A stretch of DNA of 64,000 bases from Branchipolynoe longqiensis (GCA_030323885.1 CM059187.1:90473121-90537120); one strand, 5' to 3'; counted from the stretch's first letter, positions 32,190-43,161 are shown. A program made the numbers and translations. Notes: generated by a model not told the origin, from the sequence alone.

Positions 32190-32565
32190 TAAAGAGTCAC
32201 GTTGGGGATGATCCTGGGTTTCTTTTATAGACTCCCCACAATACATTTTTTAGGCGTTCCTCCGAGTTTTGTAGCATTTTCTCCAACTTGCTGGTGCAGA
32301 AGCCGCAGGAGGGAGAAGTGTATGAAACAGAGAGGTGGGCGGGCCAATACACTGGTCCCGACCCCGCATTTGGTTTCGGTCTTAACACCGACAACCTTCG
32401 CCAATACATTACGCATGTTGATTCTCAACATGGATAATTTACTGGCGGGAACACGGGCACTCTTTTCTCTCGCACTACTTTCTTGCTCTACTTCTCTGTT
32501 ACTGACTGCCATCTTGCACTTCACTTTCACGCCGGTCTTTCTCCTTGCAAGTCGCTTCACGTAAC
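32190..32565. other. Unassigned open region in the YR unit
   Basis: Open on both strands for about 110 codons (minus 32560-32225; plus 32202-32564). The minus frame is Lys/Arg/Ser-rich at its start and could be a gag-like or leader piece, but I see no family motif. Confidence 0.3.
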
Positions 32566-34872
32566 GTTGCTGGTTGGCAGCTCGTTCCTCATGTTAAGTA
32601 TTTTCTCATGTTAGTATTTGACTGTTTATAGGCTGAGACTGTGTTAGTATTTTTCTTTAGACTGTCTTATGAACTTTCCAACGGTCTGTACGCTCTGTTT
32701 CATTTCTTGCCTCTGGGTACCGTCGTACAGTGTCAGTTCCCTTTCGCGGTGACAGTCACTCCTTCTGTTTACCACGGTGAGAGTGACTGCAGTGCGCTGG
32801 TCATTTCTATTTTGTAGCTATGTCGTATTTATTTAAACCATCCTATCTTAATGGGACATATTCCATTGGGAAGAGCTTGAAGAGACCTTAAACTTGGTAG
32901 TCTTACATTTTTTCTAATGTAATTATTAAGGAAGTTACAGCGAGTGGGCTGCTAACTGACAGATACACGCTACTATGTAACCCGACCCGTGACCCCAGAT
33001 GTAAACACCTCGCTCACGCCACCGTGCCTGTCTCTCATAGCTGTCACCGAGGCCGTAATCGACTAACACGACCCGGGCGACTCGGGTCACCCGAGTCTTC
33101 AGAATTTCAAATAGAACACCGCGAGTGGAGTCGACAAATACACAAATATGCCTACTAAGTGGTAACGGTTAGACTTATTTATTCTGCCTCGAGAAGTTTC
33201 ATATTGCAGGTCTACAGCTGGTACGAGCTTCGGATTCTAAACTACATGTTCATCCAGCTCGATTCACCGGCTGCTCAACCAAGGGAATTCTTCGAGAATG
33301 CACAGGGCTTGGTCCAGGCCCTGTCAACATAGCTAGGTCTCTGCGAATACCACCGATCGCCGCGAAGCGGGTTGGTAACGAGTCTCATGAGTCATGAGCT
33401 GGGTCCCAGATTTCAACTGGGTCTCAGTTGAAGCAATGGTCTTAAAGTACCCATAGGAAACGCTTTTTAAGTGTCACAATTTCATTGATAATTGTCACAG
33501 GATGATGATTTAGGTTTCTTTAGAAAGGGTTTTTCCAATACCGTTGCAATGTTACATTTTATGTGCGAATCTGGTGACCTTGAAATTTGTTGTCACATAT
33601 CTACCCATGGGAGACTCAAGCTTGACTGTTGTAATCAACAAATTAACATATCACTTTAATTAAACAAGGTATCTCGACATATATGATAGTTAAAAGGTGG
33701 TTACTTCTTTCTAACTCTGTGACAGTGACTGCTGCTCGTCAGTGCAATTCTCTTTGATTTTAGCGTCTCAACTGCTGACGTCCCGTGACTCACCATCAAT
33801 GTTTTCAGCTGACGTCCACGGTCTCTGCGCCGATGTCTGCCGGTAGGCTGCCCTCCGTTGCACGGTCACTGTTGATGTTGCCTGCTGACGCATTTTTCCC
33901 GAACTCTGCCCCGGTTTCTGCCGGCGGCATGTCTCCGCGCTGCACGGTCTAGGCTAGCTGCCACTGCTAGATGTCTTCAGACAACGTCCCCGGTTTCCTC
34001 CGTTTGCAGGATAAGTATTATTCTTGGTGGACACTGTGGTTCTCACCTGGTGTTATTAACCGGATTATAATACATTATACTGTCTAAACTATATCTGCAT
34101 CCTGGTCCAAGCACTAATTCACGGTAGCATTTCAGTATTGGAATACTCACTGATTATTTAAACTATATGTTCACGCTACTGCAACTTATACTCCCTAAAA
34201 TAATGGTACCTGACCCACGTTTAAGTTACCGCTCATGCAATATTTATACCCTCCTAGATAATGTAACCTGCATGTGTGTGGGGACTCAAGTTCCTGCGCT
34301 GCCTGCTCCGCTGCCACTACATGTTCCTTATTCAGACACGCACAATTCATAATATTAAATATAGCCACGCTGGCATCTATAATAGGGGTGCAGGGCTTCA
34401 ACATTCCAGTTTACACAATGACAAAATTCCACATTGGTACCGCTAGCATGAAAGAATATTAGGAACAACTCAGAACTGATATGCGGGCCTCCGTATTGTG
34501 TGCCTTGCAAGGGTTGTACTGCCCTGACGTAGTATTAGATAGACTAATAGTCGCTGATGAAATAATGTTCAGTGTAGATGTTACACTCCTGAATGCAACA
34601 TAGATAAATTAAACTACATGTCTTGCGGTTTCACAATTGTCTGCGGTACTTGGCTCCGCTGTCACTACATGTTCTTAAGTAAGAAATGCATACGTCATAA
34701 TATTACACATAGCCACGCTTGCATCGATACAAGGAGCGCATGGTTATAAACAATCCATTCATACAATGACATAACTCCACACTGCTACCGTAGTATGCCA
34801 CGCTACTAGTAACAATTTGGGACTGATAGGCGGCACACACATTTTAGATACACAGGTGATAGGTGATATGAG

Positions 34873-35570
34873 CTAAACGATTGCTACTATTCCAGAAGAG
34901 AAGCTTGCAGAAGTCCTCACTGACTGTCGGGTGTGGAAAGACAAACAGGTTGCTTCGAAGAGGCAACTCCAGAGTATAGCGGGCAAGATGCAACATGTTG
35001 CAAAATGTGTGAAGCCCGCTTGGGCGTGTATGAATCGGGTCTTAGCGGCATAGTAGGGCCTTACCGAATCCTGGTCAGCATCCATTCTCGGATGTAATCA
35101 TTAAAGATATAGACTCTTCATAAATTTGTCCACCGAAGTTCATTACAGTTGTTCTTCTTCCTCTGAAGCCAGTTACTGATCGGGTAATAGAGTGTGACTC
35201 TACTTCAAAAGTCGGGGGGGGGGGGGCGTTCTCCCCAGCGGAATATTATGCTGCAGAGTACCCCGTGAGGTGATTGAGACATTGAAATTCATTAATCAGC
35301 TGGGGGCATTTAATTTAATAACGGCTCTGGTCGTTCTCCTTCCGGATGTTCCTAGGGACTTTAGTGTGGTAGTGAAAACAGAGAACTAGTCTCTCAAAAA
35401 GTACTGGCTTCGGGTGGAGGACCGGATTTAATGTTAACTGCATTTGCGAGACAACTTTGGTTAATATCTGCATTAAATAGCTGCGATATCACTTATATAT
35501 AAAGATGGAGCTCCCTTAGTTCTAGCTGATAATCTGAGCAGGCTTCATTCGAATAAGCAAGCGCAAGAAG
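34873..35570 (+). pseudogene. RT-thumb/RNase H remnant
   Basis: Plus strand reads I-P-E-E-K-L-A-E-V-L, R-Q-L-Q-S-I-A-G-K-M-Q-H-V, and then V-K-P-A-W-A-C-M-N-R-V-L-A (34875-35050). This is the connection segment found after the RT in YR-type retroelements. After many stops it continues near 35290-35370 (V-I-E-T-L-K-F-I-N-Q-L-G-A-F) and ends V-L-A-D-N-L-S-R-L near 35520-35545, the end of an RNase H domain. Stops and frame changes throughout show it is dead. Confidence 0.65.
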
Positions 35571-35859
35571 CAGCACTGGTAGAGTGTTGACCCAGGAATC
35601 TACGTCGTGTCCCAGTCTCATTCTCCTTGAAAAATATTGATTTTCCTTGTAGATCATTCTCTGATAATCCTCGAAGATAGCCACTCTTCTGCTTCTATCT
35701 TCCAGGGTACAGCTTGAGTCACCATCTCCAGCTAGTTCCTGAATTCACAGAGGCCCTGTCTAGCGGCAGCTGGGCAAACAAATGCCTCCACCTTCAAACA
35801 TATGAGAGATTCTGCCTGAACCATGGCTCCACATCCTGAGGCCTTCGGTCTATGACATC

Positions 35860-36650
35860 CTGATGGAGTAGTGATGCTGTGTCAGCATTCCTTCCGCAGA
35901 CAGTAATTTCTGGGCTACCATCAGCCCTCGCCTCTATTTTGGGTTGAGGGCTGCTGGTTCCGTGCTAGTCTTCTCTCTCCTCTCTTTCCTCACCTTTCCA
36001 TTTTTCCTCCCAACATAACAACATTTAACTACTCTCATCTCTAATCACTAATCAAGTGTTCGATATGCCTGACACTTATCATGACATCATTTAACCATGC
36101 TGGTACTCTATATGATACCTCAATAACATCATTCTCATTTAACTCATGACACGATACACCATACCAATATGTTTCTCCAGCTATGACCGACCTAACCTTC
36201 CTGGTACTCTATACGATACCTCAATAACATCATTGTCAATTAACTCACGACACGATACACGATACCGATATGTTCTCCAGCCAAGATTAATGAAGCGGGG
36301 CAGTGGAGTAGTAATGCTGTCTCCGCCTATCTTCCTCAGACGGTAATTTCTACCGTACCATCAGCCCTCGCCTCTATTTTGGGTTGAGGGCTGCTGGTTG
36401 TCTGTGCTAGTTATTCTCTCTCTCATCTCTTTCTTGATCCTAACATTTCCTCTAAACTTATCAACATGTAACTAGTCTCATTCCTAATTGATTAATCATT
36501 GTTCGATATGCTTGATACTTATCTTGACATCATTTAACCTGTTTGGTACTCTATACGATACCACACTAATATCACGGTCATTTAACTATGACACGAGACA
36601 CGATACACGATACCGATATGTTCTCCAGCCAAGACCGACCTGCCTGCAGG
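35860..36650. repeat. Tandem duplication of about 440 bp
   Basis: 'cagccctcgcctctattttg' and 'ggttgagggctgctggtt' occur at about 35918 and 36361. The following 'ggtactctatacgatacc' and 'ccgatatgttctccagcc' segments also recur, including an extra partial copy at 36180-36280. Probably the 3' region of the element that left the RNase H remnant. Confidence 0.8.
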
Positions 36651-36847
36651 TTATGTTCTCCAATAAATTTTGTTATTTCCATTTCTGCCTTGTCCTCTTC
36701 TGTTCCCGTATGTAAATTAGCTTATCACGCCTGTGTTGAGACGATATAAATACGTTCTTTAACACCACTAAACGCACAGATGTTGGTTTAATCACCTCCT
36801 GTGACGTTTAGTCAAATTCCGGTACTGTTCACATTTTATTGTGACAC

Positions 36848-37054
36848 ATGCCGATGGCCACGAAGCGGAGTAAGGCAGGGGCATCAGCTCCTGCGGCTCG
36901 CCCGGAGAAGGACTTTCACTCCTCTCCAGGGTGGACGGCTGTGCCGTCGCCTCAGCCTGAGACTATAATCCCTTCCAACCCAGATGGGGAGACCGACCAT
37001 GAGGTACGGTTGCTTCGGGACTGGGAAGACATGGAAGTGCACAATGTTGGCTGA
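36848..37054 (+). pseudogene. Possible gag-like start
   Basis: A 68-codon frame, rich in Ala, Pro, Lys and Glu, opens with ATG just before a satellite field. It has the look of a retroelement ORF1 start but no recognisable domain. The assignment is a guess from position. Confidence 0.25.
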
Positions 37055-37900
37055 GCCTCATCGCGGTAGCCCGCCCGTCACCGGCAGGTACGGCCGATGG
37101 TTACAACCACATAATGTGGTAGCCCATTATAACGGGGAGAGGTGTTGGTTGTAGCCACATCCAGTTTAGGCCGAGAACGATGTTGGCTGAAAAACGTTAC
37201 TACTTGGAGGGCGATGTTGGCTGAAGCCACATTACATTTGCGAATGAAAGGAGATGATGGCTGAAGCCACATAACGTTAAGCCGCCCGTTGCCGAGCGCA
37301 GAGACATGTTGGCTGAAGCCACATTATGTTGTGACACTCGTTGGAAAATGGAGAGCGTTGTGGTTAAATCCACATTACGTTTAACCCGCCCGTATTCGAG
37401 CAGAGACCGAGGTTGGCTGAAGCCACATTGCGTTTAGTTCCTCGGTAACTTCACATAGATACTGGGTTCTACACCTCATGGAGGTTGGTTTCCATACGGT
37501 TACCATATGACATTACACTTAGGCTACACGCCTGTGTTGGAACGGTGTGAATACGTTCTCCAACACCAGTATTGCCACCCGTGACCAAATGGAGAGCGAG
37601 CTTGCCAGAGGCCACATAACGTTAAGCCGCTGTTGCCTAACGGCAAACAGTGTTGGCTGGGGCCGTATTAGTTTTAAAGCTAGTGCCAAAATGGAGAGCG
37701 ATGTTGCCTGAAGCCTCATCACAATACCTCGCCCGGGATACCGCCCGGGCCAAACCGAATTGAGAGCTAGGCTGCAGCCTCATTGCAGTAACCCGCCCAT
37801 GAACGAGCGGACACCGATTATGGTTATGTTTGGTACCCTGTTAGAAACGGAGAGCGAGGTTGGCTCAAGCCACATCCCGCTGTTTGGGTACACTCAAACT
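37040..37900. repeat. 'ttggctgaagccacat' satellite
   Basis: About ten degenerate copies of a 60-80 bp unit with 'gatgttggctgaagccacat' and 'acgtttaacccgcccgt'. The core 'ggctgaagcc' is itself nearly palindromic (ggct...agcc). The field lies inside the YR unit. Confidence 0.8.
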
Positions 37901-37914
37901 TTCAATTGAGAGTT

Positions 37915-38190
37915 ACAGGTTTTTCGGACCTGAGAGGTACTTTGGCATTTATTAGCCATGGGTTGTACCAAACGGTACCCGTCTGGATATGTTTATACAT
38001 TTTTTCCAGGACGAAAAACAACAATGAACAAACAGTCGGTTGAACACTCTGAGTTTCATTGATCGGTACGGACCGGAGAGGTACTTTGGCTTTATTAGCC
38101 ATGGGTATATACGTTATAAACGGTACCCGTCTGGATAGGATTAGATTTTCCTGGACGAAAAACAACAACAAACAAACAGTTGGTTGAAAA
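37915..38190 (+). repeat. Duplicated, diverged SINE1-like tails
   Basis: Two copies (about 37917-38055 and 38070-38190) of 'gagaggtactttggc', 'ttattagccatggg', 'aacggtacccgtctggata' and 'aggacgaaaaacaacaa'. The right half parallels the SINE1 end ('ggtacccgtcctgatatg', 'aggacgtaaaacaacaac'), so this is a distinct SINE sharing the SINE1 tail. Confidence 0.65.
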
Positions 38191-38929
38191 CTCTAAAATT
38201 CATTGATCCTTACACATTTGTGAGTTAAGGGTTTCTGGGATACGAAGGGCTGTAAGTTCGAAGATCCCATTGACGATGATAACTAGTCCTCACCAGAGGT
38301 GATGGTTTAAGCTTCCCTGCCACACTCTAGGTTACAGGAGGGAAGCAGGCCAGACGCCGACTATTCAGGGATGGAGAAGCGGCTCAAAAAGCTGGAGCAA
38401 TGCTCTCAGCTAAATCTCAAAGAGAACAAGTAGAGGTTGTACCGCAAACTCACATGGCCATGGAAACAGGTTTTTCCAAAAGTTAAAAATAAATGAAATT
38501 TTTTCCATACATACATGGCTCATTTCTTATGGGCCAGTTATAGTTGACCTGCTCACAATTCATGATACAGACAAAAATTTGGTACGGTTTATTTGAAATG
38601 AACAACTATATGAATTTACTTGTTTACCAATAGGTTTAACTCGTGATTCTCGCTTATTTACTAAGCTCCAAAAACAACAATTTGTTCGCTCATACAGCGG
38701 GAAGGACCTTTCGGTTCCCGTATATTGATGATTAATTGGACGCGCAGTTGAAAGTAATGATTAATGTACAACATTTACAAAGTTAAGTTGCAGCAAATAG
38801 CTAAGAATTTTGCATAAGATGGAACTAAAGGGTTTTTTGAAGGCCAATACCTTCATGAAGAAGGGTAGATCATATTAATGGTCTAGACTGGAGAATAGTG
38901 TATTTAGGGTAATGTAGTTTAGTAGTTTG

Positions 38930-39060
38930 CCATGTCAGAATGTTGACAGATAGTACTACAGCAATGGCTTCCATTCGCAACATGGGAGGGACAATGTCCA
39001 ACCCATAAAATTAAAGAACATAATTAATTTGGAATGGGGAAAGCCAAATATAAATTCTTT
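38930..39060 (+). pseudogene. Second RNase H remnant
   Basis: Reads H-V-R-M-L-T-D-S-T-T-A-M-A-S-I-R-N-M-G-G, the Asp-containing RNase H strand and helix typical of DIRS/Ngaro elements (T-D-N-T-T-A ... G-G). Asn to Ser is changed after the Asp. No continuous frame. Confidence 0.6.
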
Positions 39061-39419
39061 GGCATCCGGAAATAATAACATATTATAGAATTGGTCTCAT
39101 GGTATCCAGAGCATACCTTTTGCGAAATTCGAAAAATGTTTTCTCTTTAATTTGGGAAAATACAATTTATTACATTCAGCCTAATCGGCAGAGTAGCAAG
39201 GAGGGCTTTAATAGTCCCCAATTGTGACACGCAGCAAGGCTTGGAAGTTTTAGCCTTACCAGACACAAACTCTATACTTTTCCTACATGCAAGGGGGAAC
39301 AATTTTAAGCATTGATGGTTCGCGGAGATGTGTTAACAACACCCCTTCTGGCATTCCTTTTCGGAACACAGGTTTATGACATTTTTAATTACATAAAGTT
39401 ACTCAGCAGAGATTAACTT

Positions 39420-40290
39420 CGCATGCCTGTAGGAAATGAACACTTCAGTTACAGAATAATATCCCATGCATGGAGGCCAGGAACTGTAAAAATGTACACA
39501 ACATATTTAAGAAAATGGAGTGTACATTGTTTGCTAATGAAAGTCAAACCAACAAATCCAACAATTGCACGAGTGGCCCGTTTTCTCCATTCTCTAGAGG
39601 ACGAAGGACTAGAGTTTGGGGGCTGTCAATGCAGCCAGATGCGCCTTATCGATTATTCTACCTAGAATTGAGGGAGACACAGTCGGTAAACATGTGCTTC
39701 ACTGGTTGCTTCGCTCAATTTATGAAAGGAATCCCCCTAAACCAAAATATAGTCGGTTTTGGGATGTTTCCATGGTATTTAAGTTGTTTAAGGCTTGGCC
39801 TCACAACTTTCATTTAGATGTAAAACAATTAGGTTTTAAAGTAGCCGTCCTGTTACTACTAGTAACAGGACACAGAGGACAAACCATTGTCGCATTATCC
39901 CTAGACGGATTAGAAATAGATAAGGAAACAAGCTACATTTGATTTAGCACAATTATTAAAAGTAAACAGGCTAGGTGACCTTTTATCTAAGGTTCGCTTA
40001 GAATACTTCCCAGAGGATCGTAAATTATGTGTTGTGTCAGTCATAAGGGCTTATATATCCAAGACTAAGGACATACGGAGCTCACAACAACTGTTAGTGA
40101 GCTTCATAAAGCCACATAATGCAATTTCAAGAGACACCCTCGCCAGATGGACGATCACGGTGTTGAAATTGGATGGGGTGGATACGGGAAAATACGCTTC
40201 CTCACTCAACCAGAGGTGCCATGGTTTCCAAGGCATGATTGCTCGGGATTTCTGTCAAGAGAATCCTAGCGCATGCAGGCTGTAAGACGG
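39420..40290 (+). pseudogene. Tyrosine recombinase remnant
   Basis: Three open segments in three frames (39423-39665, 39616-39942, 40034-40285) read as one YR. The N-terminal part has A-W-R-P-G-T-V-K-M-Y-T-T-Y-L-R-K-W (SAM-like domain). The first catalytic-Arg box is V-T-G-H-R-G-Q-T-I-V-A-L-S-L. The later part is S-R-D-T-L-A-R-W-T-I-T-V-L-K-L. The H-x-x-R box is degraded and the Tyr nucleophile region is gone. Frameshifts and the lost active site show it is inactive. It differs from the recombinase remnant at 2750-3250. Confidence 0.7.
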
Positions 40291-40484
40291 CTAAGTCATT
40301 TGCATAACATTACAACAAGCGACTAGAAAAGCCTACCGGCGTTGCCAAGCGCCTGCTCACAAACTAAAAAGAATAGGTGAGAACAAAAAACTTTAAATTT
40401 TTGAATAACTAATACAATGATACCAAAACATCTTAATAATAAAGGTAATATGATATTAAGGATAAAAATGAATCATGTAAAAGT

Positions 40485-40528
40485 CTCCCTAGCCTGAGGC
40501 TAGCCTGAGGCTGTATACCGAGGTAAAA
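40485..40528 (-). repeat. Right inverted repeat of the YR unit
   Basis: Exact reverse complement of 31206-31249. It is followed immediately by the hairpin element. Confidence 0.92.
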
Positions 40529-40844
40529 TAGTATAGTTATACGAGTCTTACCTGGGTATAGATGATGGATAACTGTTGTTTTCCCGAGGTATAAGCCTCG
40601 GGTAGACGTGGGCTAGGGCCCGCCCACCACACCCTACCACGTCTATTCCGTTATTGTACCATTACGGAAAAATCATAGTATCCATTGTATTGAAAGATCA
40701 TTTTTATCCTGAATAAGTAGGTAGAGATTGCTGGACCCGGATGTGCTTCCTTCTCCCTAGCCCACGTCTACCCGAGGCTTATACCTCGGGAAAACAACAG
40801 TTATCCATCATCTATACCCAGGTAAGACTCGTATAACTATACTA
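40529..40844. mobile_element. Hairpin element 1 (90 bp perfect arms)
   Basis: Arms 40529-40618 and 40755-40844 are exact reverse complements by eye ('agtcttacctgggtatagat' onward). On the left the subterminal sequence is 'ggcccgcccaccacacccta'. On the right it is block B of the YR unit ('attgctggacccggatgtgc' at 40727). The outer base pattern TTACCT(G/C)GGTATA also resembles the YR unit terminus. It is probably an internally deleted relative of that unit. Confidence 0.8.
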
Positions 40845-40852
40845 TATATATA

Positions 40853-40955
40853 TATAGGCTGTAGAGCCTATATATAGGCTATATAGCATATATCATAATA
40901 TTCATTCTATCAATTATTTATTGGCTATATATCAATTACATAGCCTGTATATAGG
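40853..40955. repeat. 'tataggctatatag' repeats, right flank
   Basis: Same palindromic unit as 30630-30870. Confidence 0.8.
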
Positions 40956-40999
40956 TAATATAATTCATGTATTTACTTATATAAAATTGGATTAGTTAG

Positions 41000-42060
41000 T
41001 TGACAGTTCATAGCAAACAGGAAGAAGATTAAATGAGAGTTTTAGTGTTTATTACTTACAACATGTAATGTACCTATACTTGTAAAGATCTATTAGAAAA
41101 TTGGAATAAGGTTAAATAAGAGTTGTACTACTTATTACATGTACTTACAACATGTAATGTACGTATATGTGTAACGATGTATTAATACTTGTTGTCAGTT
41201 CATAGAAAACTGGAATAAGGTTAAATGAGAGTTATACTACTAATTACTTACAACATTTAATGTAACAACATATGCAATGATGTATTAATACTTGCTGGCA
41301 ATTCATAGAAAACTGGAAGGAGATTAAATTAGAGTTCTACTACTAATTACTTACAACATTTAATGTATGTATATGTGCAACGATGTATTAATACTTGCTG
41401 ACAATTCATAGAAAACTGGAAGGAGATTAAATTAGAGTTCTACTACTAATTACTTACAACATTTAATGTATGTATATGTGCAACGATGTATTAATACTTG
41501 CTGACAATTCATAGAAAACTGGAAGGAGATTAAATTAGAGTTCTACTACTAATTACTTACAACATTTAATGTATGTATATGTGCAACGATGTATTAATAC
41601 TTGCTGGCAGTTCATAGAAAACTGGAAGGAGATTAAATTAGAGTTCTACTACTAATTACTTACAACATTTAATGTATGTATATGTGTAACGATGTATTAA
41701 TACTTGCTGACAATTCATAGAAAACTGGAAGGAGATTAAATTAGAGTTCTACTACTAATTACTTACAACATTTAATGTATGTATATGTGCAACGATGTAT
41801 TAATACTTGCTGGCAGTTCATAGAAAACTGGAAGGAGATTAAATTAGAGTTTTACTACTTACAACATTTAATGTACCTATATGTGTAACGATGTATTAAT
41901 ACTTGCTGACAGTTCATAGAAAACTGGAAGGAGATTAAATTAGAGTTTTACTGCTTACTACTTACAACATGTAATTTATTTTTATGTGTAAAGATGCAAT
42001 ACTTAGTTCACAGCTAGTGGAAAACTGGAAAAAGATTAAATGAGGGCTTTACCGTTTTTT
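41000..42060. repeat. 103 bp satellite
   Basis: About nine to ten units with 'acttgctgacaattcatag', 'aaaactggaaggagattaaa' and 'ttacttacaacatttaatgt'. The motif 'acttgctg' (or acttgttg) falls at 41187, 41290, 41393, 41496, 41599, 41702 and 41805, exactly 103 bp apart, then at 41901. Outer units are more diverged than central ones, as expected for unequal exchange. Confidence 0.93.
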
Positions 42061-42114
42061 ACTTACTACAAAGATATTTCTTTTCTGGTTCAGTAATCTA
42101 GCGTTCCGTTGTAG

Positions 42115-42249
42115 GTTCTCATGTTTCCTAACCTACTATGAGCTTTCATTCAATCTGAAGAACCTATCTGGTAATCGCTACCTGAATATGTTCTACGGGG
42201 GATCAGTGGATCTCATCGCCATGTTAGTTGTTCTGCTCCTTCTCAACAG
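42115..42249 (+). CDS. SLC22 transporter exon 6 (TM7-TM8)
   Basis: Codon 319 (Trp, completed) and residues 320-363 plus two bases. Reads W-F-S-C-F-L-T-Y-Y-E-L-S-F-N-L-K-N-L-S-G-N-R-Y-L-N, matching the family TM7 signature W-F-x-x-x-x-x-Y-Y-G-L-x-x-N and L-x-G-N-x-Y-L-N. The usual Gly after Y-Y is Glu here. TM8 follows (F-Y-G-G-S-V-D-L-I-A-M-L-V-V). The acceptor is 'ccgttgtag' and the donor 'ag|gtaagt', phase 2. Another AG lies at 42092-42093 ('ctggttcag'), but using it would put a stop in frame. Confidence 0.88.
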
Positions 42250-42623
42250 GTAAGTGTCTTACACCACTATAAAGGTATGCAGCTTTCTTTCTGTATAGAA
42301 TTCCTCAGTGAAGCTAATAATACATTGGTGTTTTTGCTGTGTTTTTCTGTGTGATGTTTGTCTGTGTGTTTAACAAAAGATTTAATTTCTGAATAAAACT
42401 GAAAACACATCCTTTAAATTAAATTCCTTAATAAAGCTGAAAATAGTTTGTTGCTTTTAAATTCCTGTAGTGAAGCTGAAACCACATTGTACTAAATTCT
42501 TCGATGAAGCTGATACTATCTTGTTTGCATTAAATTCTTCAATGAAACTAACAGTAAAACCACCTTATTTTGTTATTAAATTACTGAATGAAGCTGAAAA
42601 CACCTTCTCTGTATTAAATTCCA

Positions 42624-42950
42624 CAATGGCCAAATCGGCGCATGGTACCCGTGTGGGAGATCGGGAGTTTGAGTCCCGGTCGAATCAAACCAATGACTTA
42701 CCAAATTTATACTTGTCGCTTCCTAGCTTGGCGATCAGCATTAATAGGATAGGTCAAGGACTGGTTAGCTCAGTGTCAGGATAATATGACTGAGTGGGAT
42801 ATTGGGTCATGGTGCTGGCAGCCTGATTTCTCAGTGGGGCCGCACTATAAAGTTGTCATGAGTGTGCACTGTCACAAGTTGGTACCCATTCTGATATGAC
42901 CTTACATGTTGCCAGGATGTAAAATTCCAACAACCAACCAACCAACCAAC
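42624..42950 (+). repeat. SINE1 copy, full
   Basis: Head 'aatggccaaatcggcgcatg', B box 'ggagtttgagtcccggtcga', body, and a tail ending in (accaacca)n. Confidence 0.85.
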
Positions 42951-43005
42951 CTGCCACGAGGGCCCCGCGGACACTAATTCAGAAGAGGTGTACAGTCAAT
43001 TCAAT

Positions 43006-43161
43006 TCTTTTATTTTAACTGTCTGCAAGTTATGTTTACAATAAACTGAGGTGATACAATAAATGCATACAAATTCCTTACAGACAGAAAGGATCCCAGA
43101 AAAGCGATGCTTATCTAGCTGGTCTCCATGATATGAATGAACAAGTGATGACAATAACAGT
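43006..43161 (-). mobile_element. LINE 3' end, 5'-truncated copy
   Basis: Reverse complement of the 3' UTR at 12725-12885 of the LINE described above, including the 'caattcaattctttt' tail. A 156 bp dead-on-arrival insertion. Confidence 0.92.

Larger units (their letters stand above)
31206..40528 (+). mobile_element. 9.3 kb YR retroelement unit bounded by inverted repeats
   Basis: A 44 bp sequence at 31206-31249 ('ttttacctcggtatacagcc' onward) is matched exactly in reverse at 40485-40528. Inverted termini with a tyrosine recombinase and RNase H but no integrase fit a DIRS-type retrotransposon. Inside are an RT-thumb/RNase H remnant (34873-35570), a second RNase H remnant (38930-39060) directly before a YR remnant (39420-40290), and several internal tandem repeats. 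No intact frame remains and the RT core is not recognisable, so it is a fossil. It may be a composite, because two distinct RNase H remnants are present. Confidence 0.65.
30087..42114 (+). other. SLC22 intron 5 (about 12 kb)
   Basis: The longest intron. In order: SINE3, an aggctatat-type repeat field, a 9.3 kb inverted-repeat-bounded YR unit, a hairpin element, more aggctatat repeats and a 103 bp satellite that stops about 55 bp before exon 6. Confidence 0.8.

Noticed and set aside
32202..32564. 120-codon frame with a hydrophobic C terminus as a possible secreted protein gene
   Set aside because: Both strands are open, it lies inside a transposon unit, and no splice or family signal supports it.
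42092..42115. Alternative exon 6 start after 'ctggttcag' at 42093
   Set aside because: The added sequence does not keep the frame through Y-Y-E-L-S (in-frame stop), whereas the AG at 42113-42114 completes the expected Trp codon.
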